DNA of 7,248 nt, from positions 43,984 through 51,231 of the forward strand of contig DGPA01000004.1 of the NCBI GenBank assembly GCA_002389505.1. The letters run 5' to 3'. This document shows, one piece after another, positions 1-6,257 of this stretch. Below the pieces are notes generated by a model. The model was not told the DNA's origin, did not search any database, and worked only from the letters and a program-made list of their open reading frames with translations. This stretch comes from Halieaceae bacterium UBA4452 (GTDB lineage: Bacteria; Pseudomonadota; Gammaproteobacteria; Pseudomonadales; Halieaceae). Position 1 is the first letter of the stretch, and every line of letters begins with the position of its first letter. Both the position numbers and the translations under genes were made by a program.

Positions 1-780
1 GTTGCCGGCGCATTGATATGGGCCTTTAGCAGTGGCTTTTTTGGTGGCAGTGACGGTGTCGTTACCCCTCTGCCACCCACACAACCACCGCCCATAGTAG
101 CGCCTCCTAGGGCGGAAGAAGCCGACACCCCTGCCCGCGAACCGGCCTATACGCCAGAGCCGCCGTCTGAATCGACCGTTCTCGCCGAGCCTGATATGAC
201 GGTGCAGGAAGCCAATCAACAACTCGCTGATCAACTCGGCACACTCAATCTGAGTGTCCTTGCCACTCAATTCACCAACAAGCCCAACACGATTGAGCGA
301 GCGATGGCGGTGGTTGACAGCATGCGCCGGGGCGAAATCCCCTACAAGCTTCTGCCGTTAGCGCCACCGAAACAAACGTTTCCGTTTTTGGACAGCGGTA
401 CAGCGGTCACACTCGATCCAGCGGGATTTACACGCTTTGATGGTCTGTTGACTATGCTGGCCGAACTCAATATCCCACTGGCCATTGAGCTCTTCCGTGA
501 CTATCAACCGGTATTGCAGGCATCATGGAGCGCCCTCGGCTATGCCAATAATGACGTTGAGCAAAGCCTTCTCAACGTCCTAGAACTGATTCTGTTGACC
601 CCCGAACTACCGACAGACGCGCGTCTTATAAAAGACGAGGGCAATTGGATCTATGAAGATGAGACGCTAGAGGCTCTGCCGGCGCTGCAAAAACAATTGC
701 TGCGTATGGGCCCAAACAACGCTGAGCAACTACGCTCCTTGGCTCGCGACTTGCGCGGCGCACTACTGGACTCGCAATAA
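1..780 (+). CDS. DUF3014 domain protein, membrane-anchored, 5' end missing
   Basis: The frame is open from base 1, so the true start lies outside the window; the TTG at 13 is internal and has no ribosome site. The visible part is 259 residues. The first 16 or so (VAGALIWAFSSGFFGG) look like the end of a single transmembrane helix. A linker of roughly 40 residues rich in Pro, Glu and Ala follows, then a helical domain to the C-terminus. Segments such as TIERAMAVVDSMRRGEIPY, the FDGLL...LAIELFRDYQPVLQASWSALGY block and the final LQKQLLRMGPNNAEQLRS agree with my memory of DUF3014, a proteobacterial family of unknown function with one N-terminal membrane anchor. The domain would lie in the periplasm (inference). 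It converges on recX across a 115-base spacer with no T-rich terminator. No biochemical role can be given. The family call is fairly firm. Confidence 0.8.
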   Translation, partial: VAGALIWAFSSGFFGGSDGVVTPLPPTQPPPIVAPPRAEEADTPAREPAYTPEPPSESTVLAEPDMTVQEANQQLADQLGTLNLSVLATQFTNKPNTIERAMAVVDSMRRGEIPYKLLPLAPPKQTFPFLDSGTAVTLDPAGFTRFDGLLTMLAELNIPLAIELFRDYQPVLQASWSALGYANNDVEQSLLNVLELILLTPELPTDARLIKDEGNWIYEDETLEALPALQKQLLRMGPNNAEQLRSLARDLRGALLDSQ

Positions 781-895
781 TCTGGCACCACACAAGGTGT
801 GAGCGCTGACACGAGCTGAGTGCGACCGACGAGCCGGACTCTGCTGCAGTCACCCTGCTAGCACGCAGAGACGCCTGTTAGGTTGCTCACTAGCG

Positions 896-1393
896 TCAAT
901 AGTGATGATTTATGTCGAGCAGATGGAGGAAGTGGTCGGCTTCAAACCCCCGATACTGCATAAACCGCGCACGCTTCGCTCGTTCTTTTTGACGCTCAGC
1001 AGAGTCGACGGGCAAGGGTTTGTCGGCAAATTTTTTTAAGTACACGTGCTCCGCGCGCTCAAACCAATCAACGGCTAGCTCCGGCGCATCTGCGCAGCTT
1101 TGCCAGGCTTTTCTCACGCCCTTTGCTCTCAGCTCCTGATCGAGTCGTCGCGGTCCCAAACCGCGACTAATCAGTTGGCGGACCATCGAGGCAGCGAAGC
1201 GTTCGTCACTGAGTAAGCCTTCAGCGATCAGACGCTCGAGCTCGGCCATAATGATGTTCAAGGCGTTCTCATGACGTTTAAATCGCCGGCGTAGTTTGTT
1301 CGTTAGCTCTTCAGATCCGTGCTCGCGCCGAGACAACAAATCCATTGCCGCTAGGCGCACATCAGTCGGATTAAGAGGGCCATCCTCAACCAT
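896..1393 (-). CDS. recX: RecX, regulator of RecA
   Basis: RecX binds inside the RecA filament groove and blocks filament growth, which curbs recombinase and coprotease activity. The 165-residue length is normal for gammaproteobacteria. The all-helical three-repeat layout is visible: a first repeat at about 14-40 (AAMDLLSRREHGSEELTNKL), a second at about 53-93 (LIAEGLLSDERFAASMVRQL, then the characteristic SRGLGPRRLDQELRAKGV), and a third near 137-160 (KERAKRARFMQYRGFEADHF). The ATG start shares its last base with the recA stop codon (TAATG on the minus strand), so recX is probably translated by re-initiation after recA and made in smaller amount. It has no promoter of its own that I can see. 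The end lies 115 bases from the convergent DUF3014 gene. Confidence 0.95.
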   Translation of the reverse strand: MVEDGPLNPTDVRLAAMDLLSRREHGSEELTNKLRRRFKRHENALNIIMAELERLIAEGLLSDERFAASMVRQLISRGLGPRRLDQELRAKGVRKAWQSCADAPELAVDWFERAEHVYLKKFADKPLPVDSAERQKERAKRARFMQYRGFEADHFLHLLDINHHY

Positions 1394-2439
1394 TACTGCT
1401 CGCCGGCGATCTCAATAGGCTCTGGCTCCGCGGGATCGACCACCTTGAGAGGCACTGCCATGGTCTGTTGTCGTATTTGAGCTTCAATTTCTTCAGCGAT
1501 CTCTCGATGCTCTTCCAGAAAACGGGCAGCGTTCGCCTTCCCTTGACCAATTTTGTCGCCCTTATACGCATACCAAGCACCGGATTTATCGACCAGGTTG
1601 AGTTTTACGCCCCAGTCAATGATTTCACCCATATGATAAATACCGCTCCCGTACATTATTTGAAATTCAGCTTGCTTGAATGGCGGTGATACTTTGTTCT
1701 TAACGACCTTGACTCGGGTCTCATTACCAATCACTTCATCACCGTCTTTTACAGCGCCAATGCGACGAATATCCAGTCGCACCGAAGCATAGAATTTCAG
1801 CGCATTACCGCCAGTGGTCGTCTCTGGACTACCAAACATGACCCCTATTTTCATCCGTATTTGATTGATGAATATCACCAGGCAATTTGTTTGCTTAATA
1901 GCCGCGGTTAGCTTGCGCATAGCTTGGCTGAGCAATCGTGCCTGTAGACCAACGTGACTGGCACCCATCTCACCTTCGATCTCAGCTTTCGGTGTCAAGG
2001 CGGCCACTGAATCCACCACCAGCACGTCAACAGCCCCCGACCGAACAAGCATTTCGGTCACTTCCAAAGCCTGCTCCCCGGTGTCTGGCTGTGACACAAT
2101 AAGATCATTGATTTGAACCCCTAATTTTTCAGCATACATAGGGTCAAGCGCGTGCTCTGCGTCAACGAATGCCGCCGTGCCACCGCACTTTTGTGCTTCC
2201 GCAATGACCTGTAGGGTAAGCGTCGTTTTACCCGACGACTCGGGCCCATAAATCTCGACAATGCGACCTATCGGCAGGCCACCAATACCCAGCGCAATAT
2301 CAAGGCCTAGGGAGCCCGTAGAAATAGACGGTAAAACGACACGTTGCTCATCGCCCATACGCATCACCGTACCTTTCCCGAACTGTCGCTCAATTTGTGC
2401 AAATGCTGCATCTAACGCTTTCTGCTTATTGGGGTCCAT
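1393..2439 (-). CDS. recA: RecA recombinase
   Basis: RecA is the cytoplasmic ATP-dependent strand-exchange protein of homologous recombination and the coprotease that triggers LexA self-cleavage. At 348 residues it is full length. Visible motifs: Walker A GPESSGKT at 65-72; catalytic Glu95 in FVDAEHALDP; Walker B VLVVDSV at 139-145; loop L1 around EGEMGASHVG at 155-164; NQIRMKIGVMFGSPETTTGG at 192-211 covering Gln193 and loop L2; and the MGEIIDWGVKLNLVDKSGAW block near 270-289. The C-terminal tail is acidic (DPAEPEPIEIAGEQ), as expected for the tail that damps activity. The ATG has an AGAGGA ribosome site (2446-2451) six bases upstream. A LexA box lies 40-59 bases before the start, so SOS control is expected. 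There is no intein and no damage. cinA/pncC, often upstream of recA in gammaproteobacteria, is absent here. Confidence 0.99.
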   Translation of the reverse strand: MDPNKQKALDAAFAQIERQFGKGTVMRMGDEQRVVLPSISTGSLGLDIALGIGGLPIGRIVEIYGPESSGKTTLTLQVIAEAQKCGGTAAFVDAEHALDPMYAEKLGVQINDLIVSQPDTGEQALEVTEMLVRSGAVDVLVVDSVAALTPKAEIEGEMGASHVGLQARLLSQAMRKLTAAIKQTNCLVIFINQIRMKIGVMFGSPETTTGGNALKFYASVRLDIRRIGAVKDGDEVIGNETRVKVVKNKVSPPFKQAEFQIMYGSGIYHMGEIIDWGVKLNLVDKSGAWYAYKGDKIGQGKANAARFLEEHREIAEEIEAQIRQQTMAVPLKVVDPAEPEPIEIAGEQ

Positions 2440-2478
2440 GTCGTGTCCTCTTATGCAAAGCCAATGAAGTAACCGTAC

Positions 2479-2498
2479 TACTGTATATATAATCAGTG
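2479..2498 (-). promoter_or_regulatory. LexA (SOS) box of recA
   Basis: The plus strand reads TACTGTATATATAATCAGTG, which by eye matches 17 of 20 positions of the gammaproteobacterial LexA consensus (TACTGTATATATATACAGTA). One half is a perfect CTGT; the other is TCAG instead of ACAG. It lies 40-59 bases upstream of the recA ATG, the usual place, and should repress recA-recX until DNA damage activates RecA. Confidence 0.9.
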
Positions 2499-2517
2499 TT
2501 TTTTCGTGTTATTGCAA
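2489..2517 (-). promoter_or_regulatory. Probable sigma-70 promoter of recA-recX
   Basis: On the minus strand TTGCAA (2512-2517) can serve as -35, followed by a 17-base spacer and GATTAT (2489-2494) as -10. The -10 lies inside the LexA box, as expected for a LexA-repressed promoter. An alternative -10 (TATATA) a few bases further on gives a longer spacer, so the exact hexamers are uncertain. The position next to the SOS box is the main support. Confidence 0.5.
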
Positions 2518-2562
2518 TCAGTTTAGCGTCCTGTGGCCAGATGACTAGCCCACGCCGCTACT

Positions 2563-2585
2563 ACATGTCGTCATTAGCGACATGT
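2563..2585. repeat. Perfect inverted repeat, 8-bp arms
   Basis: ACATGTCG (2563-2570) and CGACATGT (2578-2585) are exact reverse complements around a 7-base spacer. It could be an operator for a dimeric regulator or an RNA hairpin in a leader. Neither strand has a T-run just after it, so it is not a standard terminator. Confidence 0.7.
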
Positions 2586-2710
2586 TCGCATCAATATACA
2601 CCACCGATCCATCCAGAGCCCTCGGGGGCGGTGTCGCTCATCAATGGCCGGCCAGTGGGGCTGAAAGTCCGAAACTGTCGCCTGTTTTGGTGGGCGAACA
2701 CCGACACATA

Positions 2711-2740
2711 CTGGCCATAACCGGCCCAGATCAATTTTTT
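2711..2740 (+). terminator. Possible terminator/attenuator-like hairpin before the CvfB-like gene
   Basis: CTGGCC (2711-2716) pairs with GGCCCAG (2723-2729) with one bulged C and a 6-base loop. Six T follow at 2735-2740 after a 5-base gap. The gap and short stem make it weaker than a classic intrinsic terminator. It lies 127 bases before the start of the next gene on the same strand, so it could act in that gene's leader. Confidence 0.3.
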
Positions 2741-2853
2741 AATGCGCAACTGTTGTAGTATCCCGCGGCGTCAATACCGGTTATGCGACACTCTGCTTCA
2801 GTCTGGTTACTGCTGGATATAGCGACTGATGCTAGCCAAGAGACTCACCAGCG

Positions 2854-2862
2854 AAGGGAGGT
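2854..2862 (+). promoter_or_regulatory. Ribosome binding site fixing the CvfB-like start
   Basis: AAGGGAGGT lies a few bases before the ATG at 2867 and is the strongest Shine-Dalgarno-like sequence nearby. An upstream in-frame ATG at 2783 has no such site, and the 28 residues it would add match nothing in the family, so 2867 is preferred. Confidence 0.8.
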
Positions 2863-2866
2863 CATT

Positions 2867-3568
2867 ATGCGCTCAGAAAAAACAGCGCCACCAGCTCGGA
2901 CAGATCAACCCTCGATTGACATTGGACACGTCGCCTGGCTCAAGGTGGTTGACGTTAATCACTTGGGAGCCTTCGTTGATTGGGGGCGTAGTAAAGACCT
3001 GTTCATCCCCTTCGCTGAGCAACATCAGCCGTTGACCTCTGGGCGTCATACAGTGGTCAAAGTGTACCTCGACAACCAGAATCGCCCTGCGGGATCAACC
3101 CGGATAGATCATTGGCTTGACGAGACCTCGGAACATTGTCAACCGGGCGAGCAGGTGAAGCTATTAATTGCCGAACAAACCACCTTAGGTTTTAAGGCCA
3201 TTATTCATCATCACTGCTGGGGTCTGCTCTACAACAACGAGTTGCACCAAGAGATTCGCGTAGGGCAAGTGGTAGACGGCTTTATTCAGCGCATTAGAGA
3301 GGACGGAAAAATTGATCTCACACTCAATCAACCGGGTTACAGTGCCCCAAAAATAGACCGAGTAATCAGCGCCATTTTAAGCGCACTAGACGACAATTCG
3401 GGGTTCTTAGCACTGACCGACAAAAGTCCACCTCAGGTCATTTACGCGCAATTTGGGATCAGTAAGAAAGTCTTTAAGCAAGCGCTGGGAGGCCTCTACA
3501 AACAGCGACGGATCACTATTGAGCCCACGGGGATTAGACTGACCCCGAACCGGTCCGATCCCCTCTGA
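2867..3568 (+). CDS. CvfB/YitL-type S1 RNA-binding protein, lacking the first S1 domain
   Basis: A 233-residue protein of the CvfB (YitL) family, whose members have tandem S1-like RNA-binding domains and a C-terminal winged helix; in Staphylococcus CvfB affects virulence-gene expression. Visible: an S1-like domain at about 18-84 (VAWLKVVDVNHLGAFVDWG, KDLFIPFAEQ, VVKVYLD), another at about 92-155 (GEQVKLLIAEQTTLGFKAII, WGLLYNNEL, REDGKIDLTL), and the winged helix at about 162-227 (ALTDKSPP, FGISKKVFKQALGGLYKQRR). Usual proteobacterial relatives are near 280 residues and begin with another S1 domain (from memory, with a GLYLDGG-type motif). Here a polar 17-residue lead replaces it, and the upstream DNA does not encode it in any frame. 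The start follows a strong ribosome site. The role is likely cytoplasmic RNA binding; the target is unknown. It is divergent from recA. Confidence 0.85.
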   Translation: MRSEKTAPPARTDQPSIDIGHVAWLKVVDVNHLGAFVDWGRSKDLFIPFAEQHQPLTSGRHTVVKVYLDNQNRPAGSTRIDHWLDETSEHCQPGEQVKLLIAEQTTLGFKAIIHHHCWGLLYNNELHQEIRVGQVVDGFIQRIREDGKIDLTLNQPGYSAPKIDRVISAILSALDDNSGFLALTDKSPPQVIYAQFGISKKVFKQALGGLYKQRRITIEPTGIRLTPNRSDPL

Positions 3569-3618
3569 GTGGTGCTGTGGCAGTGCTGTTCTGTTAGCGG
3601 AACACCGCGCAAACGGGC

Positions 3619-3666
3619 GACTCCCCTCATGGCGTCAATGCCGCCCCATAATCTGGTAAGGGAGTC
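3619..3666. repeat. Nested inverted repeat
   Basis: GACTCCC (3619-3625) and GGGAGTC (3660-3666) are exact reverse complements. Inside them ATGGCG can pair with CGCCCCAT with a two-base bulge. The RNA could fold as a two-level stem. There is no T-run directly after it. It could be a 3' end structure of the upstream transcript or a leader element of the downstream gene. Confidence 0.5.
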
Positions 3667-3712
3667 ACCCCCAATCGCCCTCTGGTGCTATCTAACCGGA
3701 GCGATCTACCAT

Positions 3713-3751
3713 CCAATGGCGCTGAGTCGGAGCAAGGGGTTGGCGTTTTTT
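3713..3751 (+). terminator. Weak candidate terminator after the CvfB-like gene
   Basis: CCAA (3713-3716) can pair with TTGG (3740-3743), with a small inner GCT/AGC pairing, and six T follow at 3746-3751. The stem is short and interrupted, so this is only a possible Rho-independent terminator. Confidence 0.25.
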
Positions 3752-3811
3752 CTGACTGTACCGCCAAAATATCAATGACTCGCCCGTCATACTTCCCTAC
3801 ACTTTCACTGC

Positions 3812-4849
3812 ATGAAGACCTACTTATTTTATATCTCTCAGAACTACAGTTTTGCCATTCTCCGTCCCGTGCAAACACGATTGTGGCGCCGTGGCGATAA
3901 AGTGTACTGGTTCTTTGAGGGCAGTGAGGTGAATCCGGCATTTCTATTGCCTGATGAAAAAAGAGTGCATTCCATTGCCCAGATTCAATCCTTAAAGCCC
4001 GATGCCGTGTTGGCTCCAGCCAATAAAATCCCCACCTTTATCCCCGGACTGAAAGTCGGGGTCTTTCACGGCTTTGATGCCGGCAAGGTGGATAATCGAG
4101 GCAACAATGATCACTTCAAAGTCCGTGGTTGTTTTGACTTGTACTGCACGCAAGGTCCATCAACGACCCGGGTATTTAAACGTCTTCAGCAGTCCCATGG
4201 TTACTTCAACGTTATAGAGACCGGCTGGCCGGCACTCGACCCGCTATTCACCACGTCGCCAAGTACTCAGCAAGACAAGCCCACCGTTCTATTCTGCTCG
4301 ACATTTTCCAAACGCCTGAGCAGCGCAGCGCATTTGCATCCCATCATCGAGCGCATCAGTCGCCAACAGGACTGGAACTGGCTCATTCAGTTTCATCCCA
4401 AAATGGATCGGCAAACGGTGGCCAGATACCGCAGTATCCAGCATCAACACCTGACGGTGGTAGACACCGATAACATCATCCCTTTACTGCAGCGGGCCGA
4501 CGTAATGTTGTGCGATACCTCCTCGGTCATTTCCATGTTCATTGTTCAGCAGAAACCTGTCGTCACTTATCGCAACATTTGTCCCGGTGCTCACCTGATC
4601 AATATCGACGATTCAGCGTTAATAGAAAGCAGTATTGAGCGGGCTTTGAGTCGACCGTCAGCACTCATGGCCAACATAGAAAAGCATGTCAACGAGCTTC
4701 ATCCCCTGCGCGATGGTCAATCGGCTCAACGTGTGGTCGAGGCCATTGACGACGTGTTAGCCGGCAAGCATCCCTTGAGCAAAACTAAACCCGCAAACGT
4801 TATCAGAAATCTGACGTTCAGAAAAAAGCTCGGTTACTGGGGTCTTTGA
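3812..4849 (+). CDS. CDP-glycerol glycerophosphotransferase family protein
   Basis: A 345-residue soluble GT-B-like protein of the TagB/TagF family (Glyphos_transf), which moves glycerol phosphate, or a related polyol phosphate, from a CDP-activated donor to a glycan or lipid acceptor. Visible: an N-terminal half opening with MKTYLFYISQNYSFAILRPV and FFEGSEVNP (35-42); VFHGFDA at 84-90, where His86 fits the family's catalytic His-Gly; DLYCTQGPSTT at 109-119; ETGWPALDPLF at 136-146; then a donor-binding half with QFHPKM (193-198), ADVMLCDTSSVISMF (229-243, like the family's DxxxSDxSS motif) and DGQSAQRVVEAI (301-312). It has no signal peptide or membrane helix. Gram-positive relatives build teichoic acid; in a Gram-negative the product is probably a phosphoglycerol decoration on lipopolysaccharide or capsule (inference). 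The ATG has no clear ribosome site, so the start rests on N-terminal family resemblance. Its end overlaps the convergent ligase gene by 16 bases. Confidence 0.85.
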   Translation: MKTYLFYISQNYSFAILRPVQTRLWRRGDKVYWFFEGSEVNPAFLLPDEKRVHSIAQIQSLKPDAVLAPANKIPTFIPGLKVGVFHGFDAGKVDNRGNNDHFKVRGCFDLYCTQGPSTTRVFKRLQQSHGYFNVIETGWPALDPLFTTSPSTQQDKPTVLFCSTFSKRLSSAAHLHPIIERISRQQDWNWLIQFHPKMDRQTVARYRSIQHQHLTVVDTDNIIPLLQRADVMLCDTSSVISMFIVQQKPVVTYRNICPGAHLINIDDSALIESSIERALSRPSALMANIEKHVNELHPLRDGQSAQRVVEAIDDVLAGKHPLSKTKPANVIRNLTFRKKLGYWGL

Positions 4850-6153
4850 CGGAGGTCAGTGGACGGGTCGCTGGGCTTGTCTTGCGTCATAGGGTTGAGT
4901 ACCGCGGCCATCAACACTGCCAGATAAAAAGCAAAAAACGTCATGGTTCGAGAGCGCTCAAAGATCGCTTCAGTCATAGCAAACCCTGCGAATGCACACA
5001 GCAGAATGAGGCCCGTCAAGGCATAAGCGCCGCTGTTTACCGCCCCAGACTTTACCGCCGCAGTGTGTCGAAGATGGCGACAAAAAATAATACCCGGCAT
5101 CACCATCATAAAACTCAGAGCGAAGAACGACAGCAGACCGCCTTTCGCTAGCACTGACAAGTACTGGTTATGCGGATGGTAATAAAGACTGGCAGTTGGG
5201 TTTATCAAGCCGGCTGTCACCATGGCCTCGGCGTGTTCTCTAAACTTACCCCAACCCTCGCCCAGCAGCGGGTTGTCGAGAAACATATCCCAGGCGACAC
5301 GCCACATCTCGAGCCGCTGGCCTGTTGACGTCATCCGTGCCGGATGCTCCACGCGATCACTCTGGAGGTAACGGGTAATTTCACGCAGCGCGTCATCAAT
5401 ACGCACCTCGACACCCGATTGCGGCAAACTATACAGCGCAAAAAGGCTCGCGAGTATCAACATCAACGCAGTAGCAATGCGTCTTAGGGAGTAATACCGA
5501 CTATAAAACCACACCAGCAGTCCGCACAGCGCGGGCAATGACACCCAGCCACCTCTAGACAGCGAAAGCGCACTCGCTGTTAACCCAAAGAGTAGAGCGA
5601 TGACGGGAAATAGGAAAAACCATCGTCGAACCACGATGACCCCGGACAGCGCTGCGAAGGCCATCACGCCCATCGCCAGAGAAATATCGCCAAAAATAAT
5701 AACGTGAACCGCTCCTTGCGCTCGCGCTAATGCTTCAGGCCCAAATACTTGAAAGATCGCCGCCAGAAAAGCAATCGATGCGCCGAGCATCAATCCTGGC
5801 CAGATGAAGACCTGCGCCGCGCGATACTGGCTATAGAGCCAATAAATAGGGATGACTTGAAATAACACTAAAAAGCGATCTGCCCTCGCATAATCAGTCT
5901 GGGTTATCAGCGAAGTCACTACCGATGTCACGCCCAGCAGCGTTAGCGATATAAAAAAACCCTTTTCATCATCGTTACTCGGGCCTAAGCGTCTGACATT
6001 GCCCACCAGTAAAAGCATGCCCAGCGTCGTTGCCAAAACAAACAATACGCCATAAACATGATCTAGCACTAAAATAGAGGCAGGGAATAGTAACAGGCAG
6101 ATCACCGCACTCGCGTGATGCACTTTAGCTATTATCTCACGAAGGGGTGTCAA
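4834..6153 (-). CDS. O-antigen ligase family (Wzy_C) membrane protein
   Basis: A 439-residue inner-membrane protein with about ten to twelve hydrophobic helices, for example near 14-30, 34-50, 67-83, 116-136, 150-175, 178-196, 205-217, 226-242, 338-357 and 376-392. The Wzy_C domain shows in SLSRGGWVSLPALCGLLVWF from about 197, then a periplasmic loop with TGQRLEMWRVAWDMFLDNPLLGEGWGKF (277-304) and HPHNQYLSVLAKGGLLSFF (326-344). These hold the Arg and His residues typical of O-antigen ligases (WaaL), which move undecaprenyl-linked glycan onto lipid A-core in the periplasm. Wzy polymerases and other glycan ligases share the domain, so WaaL is likely but not certain. The start is TTG at 6153 with a good AGGAG site; an in-frame stop lies four codons upstream and no ATG precedes the first helix. 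Confidence 0.85.
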   Translation of the reverse strand: MTPLREIIAKVHHASAVICLLLFPASILVLDHVYGVLFVLATTLGMLLLVGNVRRLGPSNDDEKGFFISLTLLGVTSVVTSLITQTDYARADRFLVLFQVIPIYWLYSQYRAAQVFIWPGLMLGASIAFLAAIFQVFGPEALARAQGAVHVIIFGDISLAMGVMAFAALSGVIVVRRWFFLFPVIALLFGLTASALSLSRGGWVSLPALCGLLVWFYSRYYSLRRIATALMLILASLFALYSLPQSGVEVRIDDALREITRYLQSDRVEHPARMTSTGQRLEMWRVAWDMFLDNPLLGEGWGKFREHAEAMVTAGLINPTASLYYHPHNQYLSVLAKGGLLSFFALSFMMVMPGIIFCRHLRHTAAVKSGAVNSGAYALTGLILLCAFAGFAMTEAIFERSRTMTFFAFYLAVLMAAVLNPMTQDKPSDPSTDLRQRPQ

Positions 6154-6157
6154 TAAA

Positions 6158-6165
6158 TCTCCTCA
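6158..6165 (-). promoter_or_regulatory. Ribosome binding site deciding the TTG start of the ligase gene
   Basis: TGAGGAGA on the minus strand, with AGGAG five bases before the TTG at 6153. It supports a TTG start where no ATG is available. An inverted repeat touches its upstream edge. Confidence 0.75.
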
Positions 6166-6180
6166 CTCACGCAGCGTGAG
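6166..6180. repeat. 15-bp palindrome next to the ligase ribosome site
   Basis: CTCACGCAGCGTGAG is a perfect palindrome with 7-base arms around one A. It directly abuts the ligase Shine-Dalgarno sequence, inside the presumed 5' leader. It could be an operator or a small RNA hairpin (six pairs, three-base loop) limiting ribosome access. Confidence 0.7.
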
Positions 6181-6229
6181 CATTGAGACGATTGCCAAGC
6201 GTTCGTAGAAACACCCACAACCGAGTTGT

Positions 6230-6257
6230 ATTAGTTAGCACCACAGACCACAGTCAA
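6230..6257 (-). promoter_or_regulatory. Candidate promoter of the ligase gene
   Basis: On the minus strand TTGACT (6252-6257) matches the -35 consensus at five of six positions. ACTAAT (6230-6235) follows after 16 bases as a poor -10 lacking the usual TA start. If used, the leader would be about 70 bases and contain the 15-bp palindrome. Confidence 0.3.

Larger units (their letters stand above)
2518..2866. other. Divergent intergenic region, recA to CvfB-like gene
   Basis: About 350 bases without a convincing gene. It contains an 8-bp inverted repeat (2563-2585), the 10-bp palindrome TGGCCGGCCA (2645-2654), and a GC-rich hairpin (2711-2729) followed by six T (2735-2740). The short open frames here do not resemble any protein I know and have no good ribosome sites. 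In particular they do not encode the missing first S1 domain of the downstream gene. I see no clear promoter for that gene. Confidence 0.6.
3569..3811. other. Spacer with inverted repeats between CvfB-like and glycerophosphotransferase genes
   Basis: 243 bases with no convincing gene; open frames crossing it on either strand resemble nothing known and overlap the next gene. It holds a nested inverted repeat (3619-3666) and a T6 run at 3746-3751. I found no convincing promoter hexamers for the downstream gene and no JUMPStart/ops element. Confidence 0.5.

Noticed and set aside
781..895. Terminator between the DUF3014 gene and recX
   Set aside because: Short inverted repeats exist (CACAC/GTGTG near 789-801, CTCTGC/GCAGAG near 839-870), but no T-run follows either on either strand.
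1386..2467. Small frames on both strands across recA
   Set aside because: All lie within the fully supported recA coding frame and resemble nothing.
2496..2720. 74-codon plus-strand frame in the recA-CvfB gap
   Set aside because: It has no ribosome site and does not resemble the missing S1 domain or any protein I know; the region looks like a structured leader instead.
2783..2866. N-terminal extension of the CvfB-like protein from the ATG at 2783
   Set aside because: The 28 added residues match nothing in the family, and the ATG at 2867 has the strong ribosome site.
3627..3941. 104-codon minus-strand frame
   Set aside because: It overlaps the start of the glycerophosphotransferase gene, resembles no known protein and has no support from context.
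4846..5151. 101-codon plus-strand frame
   Set aside because: It is the antisense shadow of the ligase gene; its His/Arg/Gln-rich composition is typical of a complement to a membrane protein.
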